From Pedobacter aquatilis (GTDB taxonomy: Bacteria > Bacteroidota > Bacteroidia > Sphingobacteriales > Sphingobacteriaceae), in contig NZ_JAUFPW010000008.1 in NCBI RefSeq assembly GCF_030409415.1, forward strand, positions 62,001-126,000: 64,000 nucleotides of DNA, in the 5' to 3' direction. Below are positions 7,563-15,290 of this stretch, piece by piece. A model generated the notes under the pieces. It was given only the letters and a program-made list of their open reading frames with translations. It searched no databases and was not told the DNA's origin. The translations under genes and the position numbers were made by a program. Every line of letters starts with the position of its first letter. Positions within the stretch are counted from its first letter, which is position 1.

Positions 7563-9350
7563 ATGAAGCATATACGTAATTTTTGCATTATTGCACATAT
7601 TGACCACGGCAAGAGTACTTTGGCCGATAGGTTATTAGAATATACAGCGACGATTTCGCAGCGTGAAGCGCAGGCGCAATTGCTCGACAACATGGATTTG
7701 GAGCGTGAGCGAGGCATTACAATTAAAAGTCATGCCATACAAATGAACTACAAAGTTGGCGATGTAGAGTACAACTTTAACTTAATTGATACACCCGGAC
7801 ATGTAGATTTTTCTTACGAAGTTTCGCGTTCTATCGCTGCTTGCGAGGGCGCTTTATTGATTGTAGATGCATCGCAAGGGATACAAGCACAAACGATTTC
7901 AAATTTATATTTAGCTTTAGAGCACGATTTAGAGATTATTCCGATTTTAAATAAAATGGATTTACCTGGTGCAATGCCAGAAGAAGTTAAAGACCAGATT
8001 ATAGATTTGATTGGCTGTAAACGTGAGGATATTATTCCAGCATCGGGTAAAACGGGAATGGGTATTCCTGATATTATTCAGGCAATTGTAGACCGTGTTC
8101 CGGCTCCAGTTGGCGACCCTGAAGCGCCTTTACAAGCCTTAATTTTCGACTCTGTTTTTAACTCATTTAGAGGAATTATTGCTTACTATAAAGTAGTAAA
8201 CGGTGAAATTAAAAAAGGCGATAAAGTAAAATTCATTAATACTGGTAAAGAATACTTAGCTGATGAAGTAGGTATTTTAAAACTGGATATGGCGCCACGT
8301 AGTGTGGTTAAAACCGGTGATGTAGGTTACATTATTTCAGGGATTAAAGAGGCCCGAGAAGTAAAAGTTGGTGATACGATTACAACTACTGCTAGGCCAT
8401 CTTTAGCCGCGATTCAAGGTTTTGAAGAGGTAAAGCCGATGGTTTTTGCGGGTATTTACCCGGTTGATACTGATGAATTTGAAGAACTCCGCGAAGCGAT
8501 GCACAAGTTGCAACTGAACGATGCTTCTATCGTTTTTGAACCTGAAAGTTCTGCTGCTTTAGGCTTTGGTTTCCGTTGCGGATTCTTAGGCATGTTGCAC
8601 ATGGAGATTATCCAGGAGCGTTTAGAACGTGAATTCGACATGACGGTAATTACTACAGTTCCCAACGTATCTTACATAGCGCACACTACAAAGGGAGTAG
8701 AAATTTTAGTTAATAACCCATCAGATTTACCAGATCCAAGTAAATTGGATTCGGTAGAAGAGCCGTTTATTAAAGCTAACATTATTACTAAAGCCGAGTT
8801 TGTTGGTCCGGTAATGTCGCTTTGTATTCAAAAACGAGGCATAATTGTTAACCAATCTTACTTAACCAGTGATAGAGTTGAGTTAGTTTTTGAAATGCCT
8901 ATGGGCGAAATTGTATTCGATTTCTACGATAAATTAAAAACAATCTCTAAAGGTTACGCCTCTTTTGATTATCATCAGGTTGGTTACCGTAAATCGGACT
9001 TGGTTCGTTTGGATATGCTTATTAATGAAGAACCTGTTGATGCACTATCTTCATTAATTCATCGCAGTAATGCTTACGATTTCGGAAAGAAAATCTGTGA
9101 AAAACTAAGAGAGTTAATTCCTCGTCAACAGTTTGAAATTAAAATACAGGCTTCTATCGGTGCTAAAGTTATCGCCCGCGAAACTTTAAGTGCTTTACGT
9201 AAAGATGTTACCGCTAAATGTTATGGTGGCGATATTTCTCGTAAACGTAAGCTATTGGAGAAACAGAAAAAAGGTAAAAAACGTATGCGTCAGGTTGGAA
9301 ACGTAGAGATTCCTCAATCGGCGTTTATGGCGGTTTTAAAATTGGATTAA
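7563..9350 (+). CDS. lepA: Elongation factor 4 (LepA), translational GTPase
   Basis: EF4 is a ribosome-associated GTPase that acts on stalled or mistranslocated ribosomes and in 30S biogenesis. The 595 residues match the family. G1 [10 protein letters not shown] (residues 11-20), G3 DTPGHVDF and G4 NKMDLP are intact. The EF-G-like domain IV is absent. The LepA-specific C-terminal domain is present, including [20 protein letters not shown] and the basic end [20 protein letters not shown] that contacts RNA. The ATG at 7563 is 8 bases after a -7 box, so the mRNA is probably leaderless. No cotranscribed lepB is present. Confidence 0.97.
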   Translation: MKHIRNFCIIAHIDHGKSTLADRLLEYTATISQREAQAQLLDNMDLERERGITIKSHAIQMNYKVGDVEYNFNLIDTPGHVDFSYEVSRSIAACEGALLIVDASQGIQAQTISNLYLALEHDLEIIPILNKMDLPGAMPEEVKDQIIDLIGCKREDIIPASGKTGMGIPDIIQAIVDRVPAPVGDPEAPLQALIFDSVFNSFRGIIAYYKVVNGEIKKGDKVKFINTGKEYLADEVGILKLDMAPRSVVKTGDVGYIISGIKEAREVKVGDTITTTARPSLAAIQGFEEVKPMVFAGIYPVDTDEFEELREAMHKLQLNDASIVFEPESSAALGFGFRCGFLGMLHMEIIQERLEREFDMTVITTVPNVSYIAHTTKGVEILVNNPSDLPDPSKLDSVEEPFIKANIITKAEFVGPVMSLCIQKRGIIVNQSYLTSDRVELVFEMPMGEIVFDFYDKLKTISKGYASFDYHQVGYRKSDLVRLDMLINEEPVDALSSLIHRSNAYDFGKKICEKLRELIPRQQFEIKIQASIGAKVIARETLSALRKDVTAKCYGGDISRKRKLLEKQKKGKKRMRQVGNVEIPQSAFMAVLKLD

Positions 9351-9367
9351 AATTAGAATCAAGATAC

Positions 9368-9459
9368 AAGTATCAGGTATCAAGATTTTGAGCAAATAAT
9401 ATAGTTAAAAGCATAGTGAGCAATTAAGTTAACCATCTTGGTCTTGATACTTGATACTT
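9368..9459. repeat. Inverted repeat of GTATCAAG words upstream of folD
   Basis: AAGTATCAGGTATCAAGA (9368-9385) and TCTTGATACTTGATACTT (9442-9459) are inverse complements with one mismatch over 18 bases, with a 56-base loop. A very similar element lies directly upstream of ispD (44436-44501). Confidence 0.75.
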
Positions 9460-9478
9460 ACTACTCGATACTTTGAAA

Positions 9479-10360
9479 ATGAAATTATTAGACGGTAAAT
9501 ACGTATCAGAAAAAGTTAAAGTTCAAATTGCTGATGAAGCTGCAGAATTTTTAGGTAAAACAGGTAGAAAACCACATTTGGTTGCCATTTTGGTTGGCAA
9601 TGATGGTGGTAGTGAAACTTACGTTGCGAGCAAGATGAAAAACTGCGAAAAGGTAGGTTTTAAATCTTCGCTTCATAGATATGATAACTCGGTTACTGAA
9701 GCAGAATTATTGGCTAAAATCGAAGAAATTAATCAAGATGCTGATGTTGACGGATTAATTGTTCAATTGCCTTTGCCAAAACACATCGACCCAGAAAAGG
9801 TTACAGAGAAAATTGATTACCGTAAAGATGTTGATGGTTTCCATCCGGTTAATTTGGGTAGAATGATGCGTAATTTGCCTTGTTTTATTCCTGCTACTCC
9901 TTATGGTATTTTATTGATGCTGCAAGAATATAATATTGATACGACAGGAATGCATTGTGTTGTGGTTGGCAGAAGTAATATTGTAGGTAGTCCGATGAGT
10001 ATTTTAATGGCTCGTAACGCTAATCCCGGCAACTGTACGGTAACACTTACGCATTCACGCACAAAAGATTTAAAAGAACAAGTTTTACAGGCAGATATTG
10101 TTATTGCCGCAATTGGTAAGAAAAACTTTGTTACGGCAGATATGGTTAAACCTGGTGCAATAATTATTGATGTTGGTATTAATCGCGAAGAAAGCGACAC
10201 GACAAAATCTGGTTACAAATTATTCGGTGATGTTGATTTTGAAAGTGTTGCGCCAAAAGCATCATACATTACTCCTGTTCCGGGTGGTGTTGGTTTAATG
10301 ACAATTGTTGGTTTATTGAAAAACACACTGGCATCGGCTAGAAAAGAAATTTATTCTTAA
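9479..10360 (+). CDS. folD: Bifunctional methylenetetrahydrofolate dehydrogenase/cyclohydrolase
   Basis: FolD interconverts 5,10-methylene-THF, 5,10-methenyl-THF and 10-formyl-THF, using NADP, in the cytoplasm. I choose the ATG at 9479 ([14 protein letters not shown], 293 residues) over the TTG two codons upstream because FolD proteins begin just before this first helix. Signature stretches: [14 protein letters not shown] with the catalytic Lys, [24 protein letters not shown], the dinucleotide-binding [14 protein letters not shown] and the C-terminal [12 protein letters not shown]. The 128 bases before the start carry an inverted repeat (9368-9459). A terminator follows at 10416-10446. Confidence 0.96.
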   Translation: MKLLDGKYVSEKVKVQIADEAAEFLGKTGRKPHLVAILVGNDGGSETYVASKMKNCEKVGFKSSLHRYDNSVTEAELLAKIEEINQDADVDGLIVQLPLPKHIDPEKVTEKIDYRKDVDGFHPVNLGRMMRNLPCFIPATPYGILLMLQEYNIDTTGMHCVVVGRSNIVGSPMSILMARNANPGNCTVTLTHSRTKDLKEQVLQADIVIAAIGKKNFVTADMVKPGAIIIDVGINREESDTTKSGYKLFGDVDFESVAPKASYITPVPGGVGLMTIVGLLKNTLASARKEIYS

Positions 10361-10415
10361 GCCTAAACGTAAAGGCAGAAAGACTAAAGCGAAAACCTAC
10401 AGTTTATAAATATCT

Positions 10416-10446
10416 AAAAGCAATTCATAACCGAATTGCTTTTTTT
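10416..10446 (+). terminator. Rho-independent terminator of folD
   Basis: AAAAGCAATTC, 6-base loop, GAATTGCTTTT, then more T residues: an 11-bp stem with a T tail 55 bases after the folD stop. Confidence 0.85.
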
Positions 10447-10456
10447 ATACCGTTTT

Positions 10457-10490
10457 TTTTACGTGTAAATATTTTTAGTTACACGTAAAA
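10457..10490. promoter_or_regulatory. Perfect 12+12 palindrome, candidate antitoxin operator
   Basis: TTTTACGTGTAA (10457-10468), 10-base spacer, TTACACGTAAAA (10479-10490). It covers the expected -33 region of the promoter whose -7 box is at 10495-10502, just ahead of the toxin-antitoxin operon. Ribbon-helix-helix antitoxins bind such inverted repeats to repress their own operon. Confidence 0.65.
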
Positions 10491-10494
10491 TTAT

Positions 10495-10502
10495 TATATT
10501 TG
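10495..10502 (+). promoter_or_regulatory. Predicted -7 box of the toxin-antitoxin operon
   Basis: TATATTTG fits TAnnTTTG and lies 18 bases before the antitoxin ATG at 10521, just after the palindrome. Confidence 0.65.
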
Positions 10503-10520
10503 TTTAAAAACTAGAAGATA

Positions 10521-10781
10521 ATGGATGCAAAACTTACCTTAAGCTTTAATCAGGATGTAGTATCTAAAGCTAAAAAATATGCTGCTGATAATAATATCAG
10601 TTTATCTCGTTTGATTGAACATTTACTTACACAAGTTACCGCTACAGACTATAAATCATTAGAAGATTATCCCATCAGCGATTGGGTAAGTATGGTTGCT
10701 GAGGGCGAAGTGGAATATAAAAAAAATATTAAAGCTGGCCGTAAAGCATCAAAAGATGAATTCTTTTCATCTAAAAAATAA
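10521..10781 (+). CDS. DUF6364-type antitoxin with ribbon-helix-helix pattern
   Basis: The 86-residue protein begins with a short beta strand (KLTLSFN) followed by two helices (DVVSKAKKYAADNN and SLSRLIEHLLTQV), the classic ribbon-helix-helix layout of DNA-binding antitoxins. The C-terminal half (ISDWVSMVAEG, then a lysine-rich tail) would be the toxin-binding arm. The PIN-domain gene starts 3 bases after its stop, so the pair is translationally coupled. In related Bacteroidota, DUF6364 proteins are commonly paired with PIN toxins. It probably represses its own operon through the palindrome at 10457-10490. Confidence 0.85.
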   Translation: MDAKLTLSFNQDVVSKAKKYAADNNISLSRLIEHLLTQVTATDYKSLEDYPISDWVSMVAEGEVEYKKNIKAGRKASKDEFFSSKK

Positions 10782-10784
10782 TTC

Positions 10785-11207
10785 ATGTTAAGAATATTTT
10801 TAGATGCAAATGTTTTGGTATCGGTTTTAAATAAAGAATACCCACTTTTCACTTATTCCTCACGAATTTTGAGTTTAGCTTCACATCCAAAGTTCGAAGT
10901 TTATACATCACCACTATGTTTGGCTATAGCATTTTATTTTGCAGAAAAGAAACACAGTTCGGCAGTAGCTAAGCAAAAAATTGATTTGCTTTGCCAACAC
11001 GTTAAAATCGCAGAAAATTCATCAAAAGGCGTTGCTGATATATTAACAAATAAGAAAATTCATGATTTTGAAGATGGTTTAGAATACTACGCTGCACAAC
11101 AAAAGGATTGTAAATGCATCATTACCGAGAATATTGAAGATTTTTATTTTTTGGATATTGAAGTATTAAATTGTCAGGATTTTTTTAAACGATATTTGTT
11201 GAATTAG
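10785..11207 (+). CDS. PIN-domain ribonuclease toxin (PIN_3/VapC-like)
   Basis: The 140 residues form one PIN domain, a Mg-dependent RNase fold used by VapC toxins to cut tRNA or rRNA. The expected acidic active-site residues are present: Asp7 in IFLDANV, Glu54 in YFAEKK, Asp97 in HDFEDGLEYYAA, and Asp119 in ITENIEDF (the usual position is IT-x-N-x-x-D-F). The toxin therefore looks intact. It lies 3 bases after the antitoxin and is the last gene of that operon. Tandem 14-base repeats follow the stop. The RNA target cannot be inferred. Confidence 0.88.
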   Translation: MLRIFLDANVLVSVLNKEYPLFTYSSRILSLASHPKFEVYTSPLCLAIAFYFAEKKHSSAVAKQKIDLLCQHVKIAENSSKGVADILTNKKIHDFEDGLEYYAAQQKDCKCIITENIEDFYFLDIEVLNCQDFFKRYLLN

Positions 11208-11212
11208 CTTGA

Positions 11213-11240
11213 AGACTAAAGCTGAAAGACTAAAGCTGAA
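11213..11240 (+). repeat. Tandem 14-base direct repeat, two copies
   Basis: AGACTAAAGCTGAA occurs twice head to tail just after the PIN gene. A partial version (AGACTAAAGCGAAA) follows folD near 10381. Confidence 0.7.
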
Positions 11241-11301
11241 AAAGTTCATGTACAACGGTTTAATCTTTATTCCTTGTTCCTTTCTCCTTAATCTTTATAC
11301 C

Positions 11302-11637
11302 TCAACTCCACAATTTACTCCACCAACTTTCTTCAAATCCAATATACAATCCATCTTCCCTCATTTCTGTAGCATAAATATTAATATAATCGCCTTGCCC
11401 TTCTGCTCCGCGTCCTGTTTTTAAATCGTAAGCATAGCGATGAACTGGACAAATTAAATGACCATTTTTACACCAACCGCCGGAAAAATGTCCTCCCGCA
11501 TGCGGACAAAAAGATTGTGAAGCGATAATTTCATCTTCATTATTGATTACGCACAGTTGCTTCCCATTAATATTAACCTTCTTAATATCTCCATTAACAG
11601 GAATTTGATTCCTATTTAGCGCTTTGAACCACTTCAT
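11302..11637 (-). CDS. Rieske [2Fe-2S] domain protein
   Basis: The 111-residue protein is a single Rieske domain. The cluster ligands are Cys44 and His46 in FCPHAGG and Cys63 and His66 in ICPVHRY, matching C-x-H...C-x-x-H. There is no signal peptide or membrane helix, so it is a soluble ferredoxin-like protein, as in the small subunit of ring-hydroxylating or nitrite reductase systems. No oxygenase or reductase neighbours it: flanking genes are the PIN toxin (convergent) and queE (divergent). Its electron partner is unknown. Confidence 0.9.
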   Translation of the reverse strand: MKWFKALNRNQIPVNGDIKKVNINGKQLCVINNEDEIIASQSFCPHAGGHFSGGWCKNGHLICPVHRYAYDLKTGRGAEGQGDYINIYATEMREDGLYIGFEESWWSKLWS

Positions 11638-11743
11638 GAAGCTAAAATAACTAATTAAATATCAGGGTTATTTCATCTTTCAATTAATTTTTAAAACAGA
11701 AACAGTTACACCATATTTTTTTAGGATATTTGCATCCTCAAAA

Positions 11744-12367
11744 ATGAAACAACACATACCAGAAGACGGCACATTACTTCCTTTAATGGAAGAGTTTTAC
11801 ACCATACAAGGCGAAGGATTTAACACTGGAAAGGCAGCATACTTTATTCGCCTTGGCGGTTGCGATGTGGGCTGCCATTGGTGCGATGTAAAGGAAAGTT
11901 GGGACGCGGAGATGCATCCACTAACTCATGCTGATGTTATCGTAGAAAATGCAGATAAATTTCCGGGTAAAGCTGTTGTAATTACGGGAGGAGAGCCATT
12001 GATATATAACCTCGATTACTTAACTAACAAAATTAAAGAGCGTGGAATTTTAACATTCATTGAAACTTCTGGTGCTTATCCCTTATCTGGTAATTGGGAT
12101 TGGATTTGTTTATCACCTAAAAAATTTAAAGCACCACGACCAGATATTACACCATTTGCAAACGAGTTAAAAGTAATTGTTTTTAACAAGAGTGATTTTA
12201 AATGGGCTGAAGAATATGCAGCAATGGTATCACCAACTTGTAAATTGTATTTACAGCCAGAATGGTCTAAATCAAAGGAAATTACGCCAATGATTATAGA
12301 ATATGTGATGGCGAACCCCAAATGGGAAATTTCTTTGCAAACGCACAAATTTTTAAATATTCCTTAA
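11744..12367 (+). CDS. queE: 7-carboxy-7-deazaguanine synthase (radical SAM)
   Basis: QueE converts 6-carboxy-tetrahydropterin to 7-carboxy-7-deazaguanine in queuosine (and preQ0) synthesis. The 207 residues show the family signature EEFYTIQGEGFNTGKAAYFI and the cluster-binding motif Cys40-x3-Cys44-x2-Cys47 in GGCDVGCHWCDVK. VVITGGEPLIY is the radical SAM GGE motif. The next pathway gene in this window is queA at 43379, and the other que genes are not here. An imperfect -7 box (GATATTTG) lies about 20 bases upstream of the ATG. Confidence 0.94.
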   Translation: MKQHIPEDGTLLPLMEEFYTIQGEGFNTGKAAYFIRLGGCDVGCHWCDVKESWDAEMHPLTHADVIVENADKFPGKAVVITGGEPLIYNLDYLTNKIKERGILTFIETSGAYPLSGNWDWICLSPKKFKAPRPDITPFANELKVIVFNKSDFKWAEEYAAMVSPTCKLYLQPEWSKSKEITPMIIEYVMANPKWEISLQTHKFLNIP

Positions 12368-12400
12368 AAACAATACATTAGCTTAATAACCAATGTATTT

Positions 12401-14287
12401 ATGAGGTTTTGTTTATCCCTTTTATTTTTGTTGATGTATTTTGGCGTTTACGCACAAAGTTCGAACAATAAAAAAGCTCAAAATTTCTTCGAAAGAGCAA
12501 ATCCATTTATTGAAAAGCAGGATTATGCATCGGCAGAGCAGGTTTTAAAAAGTGCTGTAGAGGCCGACCCTTTATTCCAAAATGCTTATATCGTTCTTGC
12601 TGGGGTTTATAGTTTGGAAAAAAAGTATAGTGATGCCAAGCTTGCTTATCAAAAAGCGATTCTAATTGATAAAAACGTTGCTCCTACTGTTATTTATGGT
12701 TTGGCTGAAACCGAGTTTGCTACACATGAATATGACAAGGCTAAGCAACATTTTCAGGAATTTCTGGTGTTAGATTCATCTTCTGAAAGAGCAAAAAAAG
12801 CAAAGAAATATCTCTTAGATTGTGATTTTGCTTCAATTGCAATTAAGAAACCTGTGAAATACAATCCTCAAAATCTTGGTCAGGGCGTAAATACAATAGA
12901 TTCTGAATATTTTCCAGCGCTTACTGCAGATGGAGAAACACTAATTTTTACCCGGCAAGTTAATGGTAACGAAGATTTTTGGACTTCACAGTTTAAAGAT
13001 AGTTCCTGGAATTTAGCTACACCGCTCTCAACAAAAATTAATACTACAAAATACAATGAGGGCGCCCAAACCATTTCTCCCGATGGGAAATATTTATTTT
13101 TTACGGGATGTAATCGCCCAGATGGCTTAGGCCGATGTGATATTTATGTTTCGCACCGAGAGGGAAAAGATTGGGGCGAACCTTACAATGTGGGCAAACC
13201 TGTGAATTCTGAATATTGGGAATCACAACCGGCAATTAGTCCTGATGGTAGAACGTTGTATTTTATCAGCAATCGTCCGGGTGGTTCTGGTGGTTATGAT
13301 ATTTGGAAGAGTACCATAACCGATGATGCAAAATGGGGACCAGCAACAAACCTCGGACCGGATATAAACACACCTTATGATGAAAATACGCCATTTCTTC
13401 ACGCTGATGGTAAAACTTTATATTTTTCATCTGATGGATGGCCGGGTTTTGGTAACAAGGATATTTACTACAGTAGAATGGATAATGCGGGCAAATTCCA
13501 AAAGCCCACTAACCTTGGTTATCCTATCAACTCATTTGAAAATGAAAGTGGTTTAATTGTGAGTGCCGATGGCAATTTCGGAATGTTCTCCTCTAATTTA
13601 AGCGGTGGTTTTGGTGGTCAGGATATTTACAGTTTTGGCATTCCTGAAATGGCAAAGCCCTTAAAAGTGAGTTACGTTAAAGGAATTGTAAAAGATAAGG
13701 ACAGTAAAAAAACCATTGAAAGCAATGTTCAGGTTATTGATTTAAATACAAATAAAACAGTTTTTGATGATTATACTGATGCAGAAACCGGACAATTTTT
13801 AGCGGTGATGCCCATCGGCAGTAATTATCTGTTTAATGTAAATGCCGAGGGGTATTTATTTTATTCGGAAAACTTTGAATTGAAGCAAGGCGATATCAAT
13901 AAGCCATATCAAATTGAAGTTGAAATCGAGAAGATACAACAGGGCGGCAATGTTACGCTGAGAAATATATTTTTCGATACCAATAAATACAATCTACTGC
14001 CAAATTCTATAAGGGAATTGAATTTATTAATTGATTTCCTGCAGCAAAATGAAACCGTAAATATCGAAATTCAAGGGCATACGGATAATATTGGCGATGC
14101 AAAGCTAAACGAAAAATTATCTTTCAATCGTGCAAATGCCGTTTATGAATATCTAATAAAAAATGGCATCAACGCAAGTCGGCTTACATTCAAAGGATTT
14201 GGCTCAAGTAAACCAATTGCTGATAATAAAACTGAAGCAGGAAGAAAGTATAATCGCAGAACGTCTTTCGTGATTACTAAAGTTTAA
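12401..14287 (+). CDS. TPR - PD40 propeller - CRD - OmpA envelope protein (PorE-like)
   Basis: The 628-residue exported protein begins with a signal peptide (MRFCLSLLFLLMYFGVYAQ). Four regions follow: TPR-like helices (about residues 30-130, EQVLKSAVEADPLFQNAYIV); a TolB-like PD40 beta-propeller (about 160-400) with repeated blades such as SPDGRTLYFISNRPGG and HADGKTLYFSSDGWPG; a carboxypeptidase-regulatory-like domain (about 425-500); and an OmpA peptidoglycan-binding domain (about 520-628, EIQGHTDNIGDAKLNEKLS). That order is the one described for PorE of the type IX secretion system, which anchors the machine to peptidoglycan. Bacteroidota carry several paralogues of this layout, so a PorE role is possible but not shown. 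Confidence 0.88.
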   Translation: MRFCLSLLFLLMYFGVYAQSSNNKKAQNFFERANPFIEKQDYASAEQVLKSAVEADPLFQNAYIVLAGVYSLEKKYSDAKLAYQKAILIDKNVAPTVIYGLAETEFATHEYDKAKQHFQEFLVLDSSSERAKKAKKYLLDCDFASIAIKKPVKYNPQNLGQGVNTIDSEYFPALTADGETLIFTRQVNGNEDFWTSQFKDSSWNLATPLSTKINTTKYNEGAQTISPDGKYLFFTGCNRPDGLGRCDIYVSHREGKDWGEPYNVGKPVNSEYWESQPAISPDGRTLYFISNRPGGSGGYDIWKSTITDDAKWGPATNLGPDINTPYDENTPFLHADGKTLYFSSDGWPGFGNKDIYYSRMDNAGKFQKPTNLGYPINSFENESGLIVSADGNFGMFSSNLSGGFGGQDIYSFGIPEMAKPLKVSYVKGIVKDKDSKKTIESNVQVIDLNTNKTVFDDYTDAETGQFLAVMPIGSNYLFNVNAEGYLFYSENFELKQGDINKPYQIEVEIEKIQQGGNVTLRNIFFDTNKYNLLPNSIRELNLLIDFLQQNETVNIEIQGHTDNIGDAKLNEKLSFNRANAVYEYLIKNGINASRLTFKGFGSSKPIADNKTEAGRKYNRRTSFVITKV

Positions 14288-14360
14288 TGTTATTGTAATT
14301 TGGGAACAGTATTTCTTTTAAATTTCTGATAAACTAAAAGAAATACTGTTAAAAAATGTT

Positions 14361-15173
14361 CTAAAGAATGGCCTGCCTAATACGTACCAGCTTAATCAAT
14401 GTTTCTTCAAGTAAATCTAAGTGCAACATGTTAGCGCCATCAGATTTTGCATTTGCCGGGTCGGGATGTGTTTCTATAAACAAACCATCAGCTCCAACTG
14501 CAATTGCAGCTTTTGCAATGGTCGAAATTAATTCTGGTTTGCCTCCTGTTACACCACTGCTTTGATTAGGTTGTTGTAAAGAGTGTGTACAATCCATCAC
14601 TACTGGTACGCCAAAACTTTGCATTTCTGGTAAACCACGATAATCAACAATTAAATCCTGATAGCCAAAAGTATTTCCCCTGTCGGTTAAAATCACCTTA
14701 TCGTTTCCTGCTTCTTTGATTTTCTCAACAGCAAATTTCATTGATCCTGCTGATAAAAATTGACCCTTTTTTACATTAACCACTCTGTCAGTTTTCGCAG
14801 CGGCAATTAGCAAATCAGTTTGGCGGCACAGAAATGCTGGAATTTGCAAAACATCTACATAAGCGGCAGCCATCGCAGCCTCATCGCTTTCGTGTATATC
14901 CGTAACGGTTGGCACACCAAATTCACGACCGATTTTGGCCAGAATTTTCAAAGCCTTTTCATCACCAATCCCGGTAAAAGAGCTTCCTTTGCTCCTATTC
15001 GCTTTGCGATAAGAACCTTTAAAGATATATGGAATTTGAAGTTTATCAGTAACCGAAATAATTTTTTCGGCAATCTTCATCGCAATATCTTCACCTTCAA
15101 TTGCACAAGGGCCAGCCATTAAAAAGAAGTTACCCGATTCTGTATTTTTTATTTTATCTAAATAGTTAAGCAT
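14361..15173 (-). CDS. kdsA: 3-deoxy-8-phosphooctulonate synthase (Kdo-8-P synthase)
   Basis: KdsA condenses arabinose-5-phosphate with phosphoenolpyruvate to Kdo-8-phosphate for the LPS inner core. I place the start at the ATG at 15173 (MLNYLDKIKN, 270 residues). An upstream extension to 15206 is translated spacer sequence. Family stretches: MAGPCAIEG, FKGSYRKANRSKGSSFTGIG, VTDIHESDEA, ILTDRGNTFGYQDLIVDYRG and the C-terminal GADGLFIETHPDPANAKSDG. It lies 117 bases after recQ on the same strand. kdsB and a kdsD-like gene are elsewhere in this window. Confidence 0.95.
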   Translation of the reverse strand: MLNYLDKIKNTESGNFFLMAGPCAIEGEDIAMKIAEKIISVTDKLQIPYIFKGSYRKANRSKGSSFTGIGDEKALKILAKIGREFGVPTVTDIHESDEAAMAAAYVDVLQIPAFLCRQTDLLIAAAKTDRVVNVKKGQFLSAGSMKFAVEKIKEAGNDKVILTDRGNTFGYQDLIVDYRGLPEMQSFGVPVVMDCTHSLQQPNQSSGVTGGKPELISTIAKAAIAVGADGLFIETHPDPANAKSDGANMLHLDLLEETLIKLVRIRQAIL

Positions 15174-15290
15174 GTAATGTAGATTATGTAAAATGGGTGA
15201 TGGCAAATGGAAAATTTATGACGAGAAATGCATTATGTGTGATGGAAATTAGCACATCATTCATCTCACATTCAACATCTTACATCAATG

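Noticed and set aside
7391..7579. Open frame of 62 codons ending inside lepA
   Set aside because: It sits in repeat sequence and overlaps the lepA start out of frame, so it is very unlikely to be coding.
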